Origin: Galbula dea
Lineage: Eukaryota; Chordata; Aves; Piciformes; Galbulidae
Direction: 5' to 3'
NCBI GenBank assembly: GCA_013399015.1
Contig: VWZX01009988.1
Location: 266,854-330,853, forward strand
Length of the DNA stretch: 64,000 nt
Shown piece after piece: positions 46,326 through 59,645 of the stretch (position 1 is the stretch's first letter; each line of letters starts with the position of its first letter). The notes under the pieces are model-generated. The model did not search any database and had not been told where the DNA came from. It saw only the letters and a program-made list of their open reading frames with translations. The position numbers were made by a program, and so were the translations under genes.

Positions 46326-46520
46326 TGAGGGTGCAGAGCCCTGGCCCAGGCTTTGCAGAGAAGCTGTGGAGTCTCCTTGTGTGGAGAGATTCCCAAGGCA
46401 GCTGGAGGTGATCCTGGGCAAGCTGCTGTGGGTGACCCTGCTGGAGCAGGGGGGTTGGGCTGGGTGATCCCCAGAGGTCCCTTCCCACCCTCACCATGCT
46501 GGGATTCTGGGATCCTGTGA
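46326..46520 (+). mobile_element. CR1 3'-end fragment, group B
   Basis: GAGGGTGCAGAGCCCTGGCC, CAGGCTTTGCAGAGAAGCTG, TGGAGTCTCCTTGTGTGGAG, CTGGAGCAGGGGGGTTGGGC, CCCCAGAGGTCCCTTCCCAC, ending GGGATTCTGGGATCCTGTG. It shares the CTTTGCAGAGA variant with the 57.6-kb copy, while the 18.4-kb copy has CTGCCCAGAGA. Confidence 0.95.
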
Positions 46521-49500
46521 AATGCTGCCCCAAGGTAAGGAAGGGAAGTAGGTCATTCCCACCCATACAGTGGGAATTTCAGGGTTACTAAGACACTGTT
46601 TCACCCTCAGACACAAGGTTTTATCCTAGCATGTCAGGGTTTTTAAGAAGGCAGTGTGTCACTAGAGACAGTGCTTAGTGAAAGAGTATTAAGCTACATA
46701 CAGAGGGAAATACAGGAGTCTTCTTCAGAAAGCACCTTGGCCCTTGAGAGTAAGGGCATTAATATGGGATTTAAATGCTTCCCTTTGAGCATATTCATGC
46801 TGCTGTAAACAGGGCAGTAAAGTGTCACTTTGGGCACAGAGCCTCCATTATACCTGCTGCATGATGCAGGTAATAAAGCCAAAGGAATGGAGGCAGCTAA
46901 TAAATTACTTCCTTTAGCATTACAGGAACCACACATGAAGAGTACAGAAAGAACAGGCAGAGAGCTGAGATCCTGTGTCCAACATCTAATTTGCACTGAT
47001 CTGAAGTGAAACTTGGGCTTTCCCTTGGAAACATCCAGTGAGCAAACATCAGCAAGGCACACATCCTGCCCTCCAGTTTATCCCAGCCTGAGCAACGTCA
47101 GCCAAGCTGCTCCCAGTAACACAGCAGTGCCCCTTCCATCTGCAACGTGGCTTTGTGTTCCTTCCAAAAAATAAACACAAAGGAGGACAGACAGGCTCCC
47201 ATCTGACTTTTATCAAAGCCCTGGATGAAGGAAGACTTTCAACACTGCCTCTCAAGCAGCCCTTTGTGAAGATGGGAGGATGGGTAAAAATAACTTGTAA
47301 TTAGTCTAATGAATCAGCACCAGTTGTCTAGCCAACAGCACATCAGCTCCCATGTGCTAGCTAATCGCCTGATATTCTTTTCATCATGCAGGAGCAACAT
47401 GCTGGCAGAGTCATGCCTGTTGCCCCCCCAGATGTTTTCCTTACACTTGTGGTGCAGGTTCAGGCTCTGTTTCACCTCAGAGAGACGCAGGACGTGACCT
47501 TAGCAGACAAGGAAGCCCAAGGAAGAGGCAAACTCGCGCAGCTCTCCGTGCTGATGCACCTGGAAGGACACGAAAGCAGGTGCAGCTCACCCTGGTTTAC
47601 CCATTTGGGGAGCTTTGTTGCAGCCAAGAATTGAGCTTTGTAAGCAAGGGCAAGTGTTCTCTGTAGCACAGTGGGAATCGATTCAAACCACCCCAAAATT
47701 CCTTGGCAACAAGCCCTAGGCTTCACAGCAGTATTAATTCCATGTATTTCCATACATGCTTCTCATTCCCACCCCTCCTTCGAACGCACGAGCAGATCTG
47801 AGTCCTGTCGTGTGATGGGACACGGTCTGCAGGGAAGGGAAATGCCAGAGCACGGTCTGCAGAGGTGGGAATGATGGAATACCTGGGCTCTGAAACCTGC
47901 ATCAGCTCCAGAGAGCATTTCAACTTTGCAATGTGCCTGCCAGCTTCAGCAGCAGGGACTGCCACCGCTTTCAGCAGTGACATGCAGATGAGATGCTGCT
48001 TCTGGCAGAGCAGAAAGAAAGGAGTGCTCCATGGCATGAAAATCCCATCCCTTTGCTGGTGACTGCAGAGCAAACCTGCACACTTGGCAAAGGAAAGAGA
48101 TCTTTTGGTTCTAACTGCACATTCCTCCTGAGATATGAAAATTAAACTGGACTTTTTTTCTTCTTGCATCTTAATGAAATTCCTATTAGAGACCACTTCT
48201 GAATCTGCAGTTCAGTTGTGGTTTCAAGCAGGCCAGAGGAGAAAATTGATTTTCAATTTAGAACATACTCAAAAATATAATGAAGTCCAGGTTCACCCAA
48301 GAAACATCACAAAGGGCTGTCAAAAAAGCAGTTTTCTTTCCTTCCATTTTACTTTATAAATATAAAGGGTAGCAAACAATCAGAAGTTGCTTTTGTAAGA
48401 GCTGTTTGTGGAACTGCTGAGGTCTGGACTGTTTCAATCCAAAGGGCAGGTCCACATCCCACACCACAGGTGACTTTTCTCTCAAACCCTTTTCTCCTCT
48501 TTCCAACTAAATATCAACAAAATACAACAAACAAAAGGTATTCAGATTTAAGCAAGTGGAGTAATGGATTTGTTTCCTTATGTTATTCATTTTTCCCTTT
48601 CCTGCCCTCTAGAGAATAAATAGTGTGAATAATTCCTGTAGCTCTCCTGTGAAAACATGCAGCACAAGACCTGCAAGCAGGTGCAGGCACACCCCTGATG
48701 CTGAGCCTGCAGCCATCATTCACACCTCAAACAGCAAGAGCATCCCAAACACTGCTGCATTCCTGTTTGCTTTGGCACAATCCAGATAACTAAAGTTTCA
48801 AGACATAATAAGAAGTTCTTGCCATCACCTTAGCCCAAACTCAGGTCCTTCTTGATGTCAAGTCCATCCCTCCAGTCCTGGGTGAAGGGTAGGTCATTGT
48901 TGGTGACATGCCTTCAGCATGACCTGTGGCACTGTGAGCAGGCCTAGGGAGCTAGATCCTAAGGGATTTTAGGAAGGATACTGAAACACCTTAACCCATT
49001 ACACAAGACAGAAATCTGCCTCAACAACATTGAGGTAGTTTTCTTGGTGCCCCATGGATCATGGTGGAAGCCCAGGGGTTTGATGGGTTTAATTTCCACC
49101 ATTAGAACTGAGGTGAGAATCAGGTTAATGAATTTCCCTTATTGGACTTAACTCTCCTGAGCCCCAGCATCATTTTCTGACCACAGTATCTCCCATAGCA
49201 AATAAAAGTCTCAGAGAACAGATGTCCACTACAGCATTTTACCCAAGGTACTCTAACTGGACTTGTAATATCCACACCAATGGTTTTTGGTTTGGGGCTT
49301 TTTCTAGTCTGATTGGTTAAGGTATGCAAAAGAAGACCCACAGGTTGGTTTATGCATGCATCAAACATTAATTACACTGCTACAAAGCATGAGGTCAAAA
49401 GAAGGAAGCATAAAATAAGCATTCAGGTTGGTTTCCCACTTTCAAGCTTGTTATTTTTGGCTAAATTCCCCACCTTTCTTTGAGAGCAAAGACTGGGTCA

Positions 49501-52500
49501 GAAGATGACATCCCAGTGGAGCAAAGCATTTTCTTTTTCTCTTCTCTCTCTTTTGATCCTCCCTTGTTCTGCAGCAAGAAGGCCATGAGCTATTTCCATG
49601 GCAAAGAAGGTGGTGGATTCAATACTGTGCTGCCTTTTATTCTGCAGAAAACAGCCCTGGTGGCAGGTACAGGAGCAAGAAATGTCAGGAGCTGCTGCAG
49701 GAAGGACAAGAGCAAAGCCAAGCGTGACCATGGGAGACAGGGCTACAGCACTCAGGCTGGGAGGTGACAGGCTCTAGCCCAAAGAACACAGACAGGATGT
49801 GGGAGAAATCTCAAGGTTTAAGCTAGATTAAAATTTTGCCACATTCTCCCCCACAAAAACTTGAGCACAACTCCCAGCATGAGCAACACATTTGATGGGC
49901 TCTGCTGGCTCCTGCAACTGTACCTGCTCTGAAAACGTAGCACTGGGGCTGGAAACAGGGCTGCTGACCTCTGTCTCACCAGGAACTGTGCAAAGTGCAC
50001 CTACACACTATGTCTCTTGTCACAGGCCAGAGAAGGACATCTCTGTCTGGATGAGCCATGCACAAGGTGTAAGGAGGAATTTACCTGCTTGGACTATTTC
50101 ATTCCCTTCCCAGGAGGGAAGGTGTGGTCACTTCTCAAAGCACATGCACCTGCTTACTAAACTTCCAGTAGTTAAGTAAACTTGTTAGTAAAGAAATAGT
50201 GTATTAATTCAGTTAATTAACTCATTTACTAACTGTATTGACTAACTTCACAGCTGCACATTCCTTAGAATCTCAGAAGTTCCCAAGCCACTCCAGCTTT
50301 TATGGCATAGGCTGCATTATCCAGGGCTGGGAGAGGCCCAAGAAAGAAAACCCAAAGCAGGTAAACTGGCTGGGACTCAAGGATATGAAACCTCCTCTTA
50401 GATACCCCTTGGCTAAATGTGCTCTGCTGTCTCTCCTTGCACAGGACTACTGCAGTTTGCAAGAGCAGCACAGGCAGCTTCTAACCCCAGGTCAGACACC
50501 AACATCACACTCTGAAGACTCAGATGACCACCCAAGCCCTCGACTCTAGAAGTGATGGAAAGACCAAGAAGGTAGAAATCCAGCCTTAGGATTTGATGTG
50601 CAGAACTCAAGACCAAACAAAAGCAGCTGTTAGGAAATCTTGAGACAAACAGCAAATAAGAGTGTGTAACAGTGAGGCCACTTTCAGGCCAAGATGTGAC
50701 ATCACGTCTCACAGGTCTCCTTATGGAACAAGATGTTTCTTTCCTGGCCTAATAAGGAATAACAGCCCTGAACAGAAGAGTAATGATGGGGGAAAATACT
50801 TGTCATGCCCACATCATCCCACCATGTGGGGTCTGTGCTGCTCTGAATGCATCCCTGTGTGTGGAAGGATGCAGCCATGGGGCTGTTAGAGCACCAAACA
50901 GTGCAGATGACAATCAACCCAGAGAAAGCAGATGGCACTGGGCCTCAAAGAAGTTAAGATCATTAGGGGTAGCTTCCCACCAGTCTACCCCCAAAAGAAA
51001 TGTGGCAAGCAAAGTAGATGTGGACAGGACACCCATCCATGAAAAACTGGGATTCAGCCTGGGAGGCAAGAAAGTCAAGGAGACACTGGAGCTGGGATCT
51101 TTGCAAGCCAGAAGAGGAGCACAGGCAGGTTAACATCTTTGTGTTACTCACCCTGTGCTGTAAATGCTTTTCACCTTAGAGAAATGACTAGATCTTGCTT
51201 CACTTGAGAGGTCTTTCCCCAGTCCCTGTCCAGGCCCTTGGCAGGACCCAACCCCACCTCCATGTGCTGAATCCATCCCCAGCTGCTCCTGGAGGCTGTA
51301 ACCCTGCTAGCAGCACAGGAGAAGAGGGGTGGAGAAATGCCACCCTGCACACTGTATAAGCTTGGCATCTGGCAGGAACCACCTGGAAAAGCCCAGGGAG
51401 AAAGCTCAGGCACAGCAAGACGTGAGAAGATCGGCGTGAATCCCTCGTCCAACACAAATCTTATCATTTCCTGGAGGATACCCCCAAGTCCAGGGCTTTT
51501 TGCAGAGTTCATGGATGTAACAGAAAGTGAAAGCAGAGGAAAGGACACAATGATCAGAACAGCAGCAGCTTTCTCTGCACATTTATTCAAGTAACATAAG
51601 GCCAAGCCCCTGCTTCCGTCAGGAGTTTTGACAACGCCTGGGTCGCCGCTGAGATACTGATGCAGCCTCTTTTCTCCCTCAGCCCCCAATTTGCTCCCAA
51701 GTCATTGTTCATGGGATTAAGCCCAGGTTTTTGGTTTTTTTAATGAAAACACAAGAAAAGCTCAGTGACAGGAGGATGAAGGAAGTCTGTGCTATTCACC
51801 AGCCACCCAGCCACCCACATGCTATCTTAATTCATCAGCAGACAAAGCCAGCTCTTTGTCTTTGCAGCTCCCTCTATGCCATTCATTCCCGGTGAGATAT
51901 CGCTCCCAGTAATCAGAGCCTGCCTATACAAGGGGAGGGGAGGGGGAAAAAAATAGACAAAACCCATCTAATCAGGCCTTAGACTTAGCCCCATTGTCAC
52001 AAAGACAGCTCCTTTTGAGAAAACAATGTATATATAGCAATAGATCTCCATTAAACCAGCTGAAGCTAGATGGTCGCCTATAGAACCTGCCAGAGACAGG
52101 AGGATTTTCTTCACCTGCAAGACTTTTGGCCACTAATAACAAATCAGCTGAGCAGGGAGAGGAAAGAGCAATAGCAAGAATTCCCTAAGAATGATGAAGA
52201 AAGGATACCCATAGTTGAAGGTTGCTTTAACCTTTGTGCCTTCAAATGCTTGGTTTTTCAGTGCTCAATGAGCTGCACATGTGATTTGCAACTGTTAAGG
52301 GGTTAATCTCCAGCCATTGTTTTAATTGGATCAACACTTGGCCTGCAGCCACTTCCTTTGGAAGATTATTCCACCATCTAATAGAAAGAAACCACTGCCA
52401 GAAAGTGTTTTCCTGAGGATACATGCCAGAGGAAACACTATGGGAATAGGGAATGACCCAAGCTCCACAAGGATCAAATACTGCAATTATTATCATCCTC

Positions 52501-52648
52501 ATCCTGAGTGCATGTGGTCACACTTCCAAAACTGCAACAGCTTGGGGAGGAGAAGCTAATGGAAAAACTTACTAGAAGTTTTTCAGCTTGTGCAAGTAAA
52601 GGAAAGACTAAAAGCAATACCTAATCCTATCCTGAGTCACAGTGGAGA
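46521..52648. other. Longest repeat-free stretch (6.1 kb)
   Basis: No CR1 in over 6 kb, the largest such interval here. Contents noted: a CpG-richer part at 47.5-47.85 kb with CACGGTCTGCAG twice (near 47821 and 47852); an A/T-rich part at 50.16-50.25 kb with a GTTAATTAAC palindrome at 50212-50221; and a smooth, possibly conserved part at 51.88-52.08 kb. The 172-codon minus frame at 51171-51689 has no known domain. A spread free of insertions can reflect selection, but also chance. Confidence 0.45.
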
Positions 52649-53363
52649 CACAGAATCATTAAGGTTGGAAAAGGCCTCTAAGATCATCAAGTCCAACCAT
52701 CAACCCAACACCCCCATGCTGCTAAACAACATTGCCAAGTGCCACATCTCTGTTTTTTGAACACCTCCAGGGATGGTGACTCCACCACAGCCCTGGGCAA
52801 CCTGTGCCAATGCCTAATCACTCTTGCAGGCAAGAAATTGTTCTTAATATCCAACCTGAACCTCACTTGTTCCTTGGAAGAAGAACCTCACTTGGCTCCA
52901 ACCTCCTTCCAGGGAGTTGTAGGCAGTGAGAAGTTCTCCCCTGAGACTCCTCTTCTCCAGGCTAAACAACCTCAGTTCCCTCAGCTGCTCCTCACAACAC
53001 TTGTGCTCTAGACCCTTCCCCAGCTTCATTGCCCTTCTCTGGACACACTCCAGCACCTCCATGTCCTTCTTGCAGTGAGGAGCCCACAGCTGACCCCAGG
53101 ATTGGAGCTGTGGCCTCCCCAGTGCCCAGCCCAGGAGGACAATCCCTGCCCTAGTCTCATTGGCCACACTAGTGCTGATCCAAGCCAGGATGTCCGTTTG
53201 CCTTCTTGGCCACCTGGGCACTCTGCTGCCTCACCTCCAGCCACAGCCAACCAGCACCCCCAGGTCTTTTCCTTCAGGGCAGCTTCCCAGCCACTCTGCC
53301 CCAAGCCTGGTGCCTTCATGGGGTTGTTGTGACCCAAGTGCAGGGCCTGCAGCCATCATCATT
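52649..53363 (-). mobile_element. CR1 LINE fragment, group A, ORF2 end and 3' end (minus)
   Basis: The minus frame at 52844-53221 reads DILAWISTSVANETRAGIVL, LGWALGRPQLQSWGQLWAPH, VLECVQRRAMKLGKGLEHKC and LRLFSLEKRSLRGELLTAYN, then breaks after SQVRFFFQGTS. The SDRTRGNG segment is lost by deletion. It extends upstream to the CACTTGGGTCACAACAACCC-type segment (MGHNNPMKAPGLGQSGWEAA in another frame). The tail ACAGAATCATTAAGGTTGGA is clean. Confidence 0.95.
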
Positions 53364-54587
53364 GCTTAGCAGTGGTACAAGTAAAGGCACAATCCAGATT
53401 CCAATTGCTTATATATTTTCTTTCTGAAGAGGATTAAAAATTGCTGAGCCCTTGAGACATCTCTTCTACCTTTTCCTCATAAGTTGCCATTACAATGTGC
53501 ACTCCCCTGTGGGAATCAGCCCAAACCTATACCAAACCAGTAAGAAAAAACACTCCCCATGTTTTTCTTTCTGCTAGCACTTTTTACACAAAAAGAAAAT
53601 AACCCTATCAGAATAAAATATCTTGTGTAACTTCAGCTGTAACAGAAGTGACACTTCTTCAGATCAAGGAAATCAAGCTCTCCTGTGCCTGCAGGCATAG
53701 CCCCAGCACCACACACGTGTGGAGCTCACCCCGTGCCTCCCTATGGCTCCCCATGTGCTGCCTTCCACAGGCAGCCTCCTCCTGGCAGCAGGAGCTTCTC
53801 TCAGAGAAATACATTCTTCTGGCTAAATTTTATTGACCTGAAGTTTAGCCTGTAGGCATTGGGGAAGGGGATGCTATCAGCAATGAAAATGCCTTTGAGA
53901 CATGTTTTAGCAAGGACTTTTTTTAAGCACTCCCCATGCAGACATCATTAGACATGTTCTGAATGCTGACTTGTATAATGCTCTTCCAGCTGCCATCTCT
54001 GTGAGCTGGGCTGTGAGTACACACACACAGACACCTCCATGTCTAGCTTTCCACCTCATGCTGTGCTTGGTCCATATCAGTCCCATCACACAAGTGCTGG
54101 TTCATTAGTGTAAGCAATGAGATCCTAAAAGTGCTGCACATGTCCTTCTGATGCTGAGACACACAAAAGTTGACAAATTTCTGGCTACATTACATTTAGG
54201 AGTTGGACTCAGAAAGGAGGAACACTTTAAGACTGGTATCATCGACATACAGCCCACGAAACACCTCAAGGAACTAAGGACACCAAGTTTGGGATTTTAA
54301 AAGAGAAAACTATGTCCTGGGGAAATCAGGACTTCTGAGGTAATGCCCAAGAAGGTCCTTTTGGTGTTTCCCACACTCTAGCCTTCCTGACATGGACCAG
54401 TGAGGCCAAGACCTTGCTTGAGGATCCAGAAGTAAGAGTGGTGGACCAGTTCTGCATGCCTGAGAGAGGCAGCAAGGGACTAGCAAGAGGAAAAGATGAG
54501 CACCTTCACCCCTTCCCAGTGCTGGAAGTGACCCATGAGAAGCAGTGAAAGAGTTTCTTTCCCTGAATGACCCATTGGATAGATACT
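53364..54587. other. Unique non-coding sequence
   Basis: A short CA tract sits at 54010-54022. No gene or further repeat recognised. Confidence 0.4.
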
Positions 54588-54850
54588 GACAAAACAAGAG
54601 AAGAAATGGCCTCAAGTTGTGCCAAGGGAGGTTTAGGTTGGCCATGAGGAACAGTTCTCCCCAAAAGGCTTGTAAAGACCTGGCCCAGTCTGCCCAGGTC
54701 AGTGGTGGAGTCCCCATCCCTGGAGGGGTTTAAAAGCCATGGAGACATGGTGCTGAGGGACATGGGTTAGTGATGACCTGGCAGTGCTGATCAGTAGTTG
54801 GACTTGATGATCTCAAATGTCTCTTACAACCAAAGTGATTTTATGATACA
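54588..54850 (+). mobile_element. CR1 3'-end fragment, group A
   Basis: ACAAGAGAAGAAATGGCCTC, AAGTTGTGCCAAGGGAGGTT, GGTTGGCCATGAGGAACAGT, CCATCCCTGGAGGGGTTTAA, GTTGGACTTGATGATCTCAA, with a worn GATTTTATGATA end. The ORF2 frame is broken. Confidence 0.93.
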
Positions 54851-57636
54851 AAAACCCCCAAAAAGCTCCTAGGGCTCTTTGGACAACTCTGATCACTTTT
54901 TGCTTTTGCTCTCCCTCCAAGCCTTGGCTGGCTGCACTCAGCCTGCTTGCCCTGGGCTATGCCTGTCTCCCTTTCTAGCCACACAGCTTCATGCAAGTCT
55001 CAGACCCTGGGGTAATCCCCTGTGCAACCACCTTCTTCTGCAGGGGGGAATCCAACCCAGGACTCCAGGGAAAGGCCAGAGGAATAGGTGGGTGAGGCTA
55101 AGTCTGATGATGAATGCTCTTAATGAGCTCCTCAAGGCTGGGTTTGTTTGTCTTATTACTTCACCAAGGGCTGAAAGTCTCTGTTGGCACTTGGGAGGCA
55201 TTCTCATCTACAGCTGGAGAGACTAATTATTCATTAAAGGAGAGCAGTGCTAAGTGATGCCTGGGTATTTCCTTCTGCCATACAGCTGCTTTTACTGGCT
55301 GTCTCCTGTGTCTATAATTAACACTGTCCCAGTGCTCTTCACATCAAGAAGCTCTTCACATGTAGTGGGGACATGACCAAGTCCTCTGCTTTATCAGCTG
55401 TCTACAGGTACCCCAGGCTCTCACCCCAGAGGGACCTGTTTAAACTCAAAGGCCTTCAGCCACTCTAACTATGGGAAGATGATGAGCTTGGAATACTCTC
55501 ACATATGTGTGTCTCAGAGTACAAGCAAACAGTGAAATTCTTTCAAGAGCAGCTGTCAGGATCCACACTGCTGGATCAGGACACCCAGTGACAGCAGCAC
55601 CCACCACATGTCTGACATCTTCCATTCAGTTCCCTCTGTGTGCTTTTAAATGTTCTGGCCATGTCTCAGCAGTTCCTGCTCAGGGCAGTGCCACTGTGCC
55701 CATTTTACAGGGCAGGAAAATGGAAGCAGAAAGCAGATGAGCAACTTGATTAAAGCCAAACTACATCAAAATGGTGATAACCAAACCCCAAAGCAAGGCT
55801 GATTTTTAATCAACAGAAAACTCTCTCTATATATATATATATAGTGGTATACACACACACACACTGTCTCAGAATTGTTTATAGACCTCTCTCCAGTCTC
55901 CAGCCCTTTGAAATACTGAAGATACCAGACACAAAAGTGATATTTTTCAGCCAGCATGACCAGTGCTCACATGTTTATCTGTGGAGCTTTGAGGTTCATT
56001 TCCCAGAGACTGCTTCACAATCATTCAGTGCCTTCTGCTTTCCAGAGTGGCAGAGATCTCCTTCTCCTGTGCAAGTCCTTCAAAAGCCAAAATGACAAAC
56101 CCAGCTGTGATGGCACCCAAAGAGCCTCTCACTTTACAGGACACTCAAAGGCACAGGAATTGCTGGGTCGAAACTTCCTTCTGCTAGAAGTTGCTGCTCC
56201 TCATCACTGTGTGCTGTGTGGAACCACTGCACCTCTAACTTTTGTAAGGGGGTGGAATATTTGGAAAGAAACCACTTAGAACATCCTAAAAATAACTAGG
56301 AAGAAGTCTAGAAAAGTCTTTCTGCTGGGAGGAGGAGCAGAAGTAAGGAAAGCAGAGGTGGAGATGGCCAGGGTGGTGGCAGGGAGAAGAGGAGAGCCTC
56401 TGTAACTGCACTGTTTGAGCAGAGCAGTGGGGAGGGGACTAGAGGAACCAGAAGGCTGTGAAAAAAGAGGGTTGTGAAGCTGGGGACAAGACCTACTCTG
56501 TACACTAATGCCAGTGGGACTGGAAAGGAAATAGCTCCCTGGCTTTTCCAGCTGGTGGAGAGCTCTTGCTGCAGCAGCTCCAGTCGATGTGAGGGCACAG
56601 CAGGGAATGTGCCCAGGGGCAGGGCTCAGGGCTGAGTCTCAGAGCCCTGAGACCCAGGGCTGCTGCCAAAATCTGCCTGCAGCCAGGGCTGGAGGCAGGG
56701 CTGCTGGGCAGGGAGAGTTAAAAGTGGAAGAACAAAAGAGAAAGGTGAGGAGGAACCAAGCCAAGGTGAAGAGCAAGGACAGGAGGTGCAGGGATCAGAG
56801 CCTGCACAGTTACAAGTAGGTTGGTTGGTCCCTTCAGTAAAGCACAGGGACAAAGACCTCTTTAAAAGTCATTCTGGGGCCTGGTCAAAGCATGCAAAGG
56901 TTTTCAGCTCCCAACTGCTTTGATCCCTGCATCAGGCTCTGCTCAGAAGCAATGCACATGGCTTGCAACACTCTCTTCTTTCGAGCTGCAAAACTCCATA
57001 AAGCAACAAAAGAATGTCTCAGGGCTACAGAAGAGCCCCAAGGCTTGCAGAAGATCATAACCTTTGCAGGGTGGATGTAGCCAGCTCACCCAGAGCACTG
57101 CAGGCACAGGCCAGTCTGCACCAAAAGGCTGGGAGGAACAGGGCTCCTTCTCCAGTGCAGTCCAGAGGGATGGGTCTGACAGAGGTCCACCTTAGGCTCC
57201 TTTGAAGTTAACACTACTCTTCTGTCCAGTAAAAGCCTCATTAGCCCAGGGCCTGTAAGCATCTGTATGTATTTAACCAGGTTCTATTCACTGATTGAGA
57301 AAATCAGAGCTTAACAGAAAGTGAAAGAAGGAAACATTGACAGCTCAGTCAGATGCCTAAAGGAGGCAATATGTTACCACTCAGACCTTCCCCAAGGGCT
57401 TCAAAATGGGATCTGAAAGTCACACAAGGAGCTTCCCAGCCCACATCTCACCACCACACTGAAAACATTCCTGATCAACCCCACTCTCCTAAAAATCTGC
57501 ATGTATCCTTCCACTCACCCCACACCCACCCTGCCCTGTGACACAGGCTAGGGTGATGGGGCCTAGAGAGCTCTGCCTTTTACTCTTCCCTAGCTGGCTC
57601 AAAGTTGGAGATCAAAGTCTAAAACACTTATTCCAT
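54851..57636. other. Unique non-coding sequence with a compound microsatellite
   Basis: A CT/TA/CA compound repeat is at 55821-55864. 56.3-56.8 kb is purine-rich with competing frames on both strands. No exon, RNA gene or CR1 recognised in 2.8 kb. Confidence 0.45.
55821..55864. repeat. CT / TA / CA compound microsatellite
   Basis: CTCTCTCT, then a TA run of about ten units, a short GTGGTAT break, and about seven CA units. Alternating TA and CA runs are prone to slippage. Confidence 0.92.
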
Positions 57637-58282
57637 ATCCCAGAATCCCAGACTCTGGGGATCATCCAGCCCAGCCCCCCTGCTCCAGCAGGGTCACCCA
57701 CAGCAGCTTGCCCAGGGTCACCTCCAGCTGCCTTGGCAATCTCTCCACACAAGGAGACTCCACAGCCTCTCTGCAAAGCCTGGGCCAGGGCTCTGCACCC
57801 TCACACCAAACAAGTTTCTCCTCCTGCTCAGCTGGAACCTCCTGGGTTCCAGTTGGTGCCCAGTGCCCCTTGGCCTGGCCCTGGGCACCACTGAGCAGAG
57901 TCTGGCCCCAGCCTCTTGCCCCCCTTGACCCTTTAGGTGTTGATCAGCATTGATAAGATCCCTCCCCTCTGGGGCTGCTCTTCTGCAGGCTCAGCAGCCC
58001 CAGGGCTCTCAGCCTTTCCTCCTGCCAGAGCTGCCCCAGTGCCCTCAGCATCTTCCTAGCCTCTGCAGGACTCTCTCCAGTATTTCCTTGTCTGTCTTCA
58101 ACTGGAGAGCCCAGAACTGAACCCAGGACTCCAGTTGTGTCCTCACTAGGGCAGAGTAGAAGGGGAGGAGAACCTCCCTCAACCTTCTGGTCACACTCTT
58201 CTTGATGCATCCCAGGACACTGTTGGCCTTCTTGGCCCTGAGAGCACATTGGTGCCTTATGGTGAACTTCTTGTCTCCCAGC
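57637..58282 (-). mobile_element. CR1 LINE fragment, group B, ORF2 end and 3' end (minus)
   Basis: Starts TATCCCAGAATCCCAGACTC, CAGCCCCCCTGCTCCAGCAG, TTGGCAATCTCTCCACACAA and GGAGACTCCACAGCCTCTCT. It then continues further into the element than the other group B copies: AGGCTCAGCAGCCCCAGGGC, TCCAGTTGTGTCCTCACTAG, CTTCTTGATGCATCCCAGGA, CTTGGCCCTGAGAGCACATT. The minus frame at 57944-58249 still shows LGQLWQEERLRALGLLSLQK. Worn, with frameshifts; no RT motif. Confidence 0.94.
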
Positions 58283-59645
58283 TCAAGAGATGACTTCCAG
58301 CAGGTTAGCTCCTAACCTGCCCAAAAGCAACACCAATGCCACATGCTGAGTGCAGTGCTGAGCCCTTCTCTGCTCCAGACCACAATGCACAAGACACTCA
58401 GGAGGAACAGGAGCTACAGGAAATACCTCCCATGGTGATGAAACAGCATCACTGCTGCACTGGGGGGGGCCAAGGTAGCACTGCAGAGTAGAAAATGTGT
58501 GTGAAGTCCAAAGAGAAGGGAACTGTCAGCCCAGGACACTGAATGCACTGGGCCAAATCTATTGCCAAGGTGCAAATGCAGAACTTAAATGGAACTGCAG
58601 CAGGGACCAGGCATATTATTAATTCATACTCCATTTAGATGACTATTTAAAAGTATTGTCTCAGCACAAGCATTACTAGATGCTGCTCATTTGTTTCTGT
58701 CTGAGAGCCACAAGAAGAAAAAGGAGATTAGGTAATTGCACTGCAAGCACCAAATACAATCAGTGATTTTTATGAAATCTAGCCTGTCCCAAACCACAGT
58801 TTTGATGTTGTTCCTAAACACCATCTGCAGAGCTGCTTTATAAACAAATATTATGTTTCTATTTCGTAAGAATACTGTTTCCTAATGAAAAACGATTTTC
58901 TTTTGTCTGAGGAACTGACAAAGGCAGAAGCACTCTCATTCTCCTCTTCTGCAGCTCCTGCTTTCTGCCTCGAATTTGGGAGAAAGAAGTATAGTCAAAT
59001 CCTCATGGAGCAAGAGAAGTCACCACTGAGAAAGAGATCCCAAACTGAGAGGTTCACAAAATCACAGAGACTTGGACAAATGTGTCTGAGAATGGAGCAA
59101 TAGGTTCCAGCAGAGGATGGAATGAGCCTTTCCTTACCACCACACCTGGAGGAAGCTACCTCCAAGCATTTGGTGTTCAGGCACAAGCACCAAGCACTCC
59201 TACAACACTTGAATGGTAGCTAACAGTTAGCTCATCTTGGCTAAAGCATTATGAACACAGTCTGCTTACACCTCATGCCTGTGACTCCAAGCACATGATC
59301 AACAAAACCATGTTGTGCCAGTCACCTGGTTTAAAAATGCTTCTTCAGTCTTCTAAGCCTTTGTCTTTGTTCTTGCATTGCAGAAAGACCTCAGTAGGAA
59401 ACTTGGGTTGGCCTTTACCACCTGCTGCTTAATATATCCTACAAAATCACCCTTCTTGTTTCCCCTCTTGCAAAAACACTTTTGATCTCTCTTCAGAGGT
59501 AAATCTTAGTCTGTTTTTAGCATAGCCTAAACACCTGCCATTAGCAGAGACAACCCAAGATGCTGCTGATGACAGCTCAGGGAGAACACAGCCATGTTTC
59601 CCAAATGCTCTGATAATACCAATTATTATTTTCTATCCTGATGTT
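58283..59645. other. Unique non-coding sequence
   Basis: A run of eight G lies at 58462-58469. A/T-rich 58600-58870. No supported gene or repeat. Confidence 0.4.

Noticed and set aside
51171..51689. 172-codon minus frame with a few CpGs near its start
   Set aside because: No known domain; overlapping + frame 51337-51594; could not be supported as a gene.
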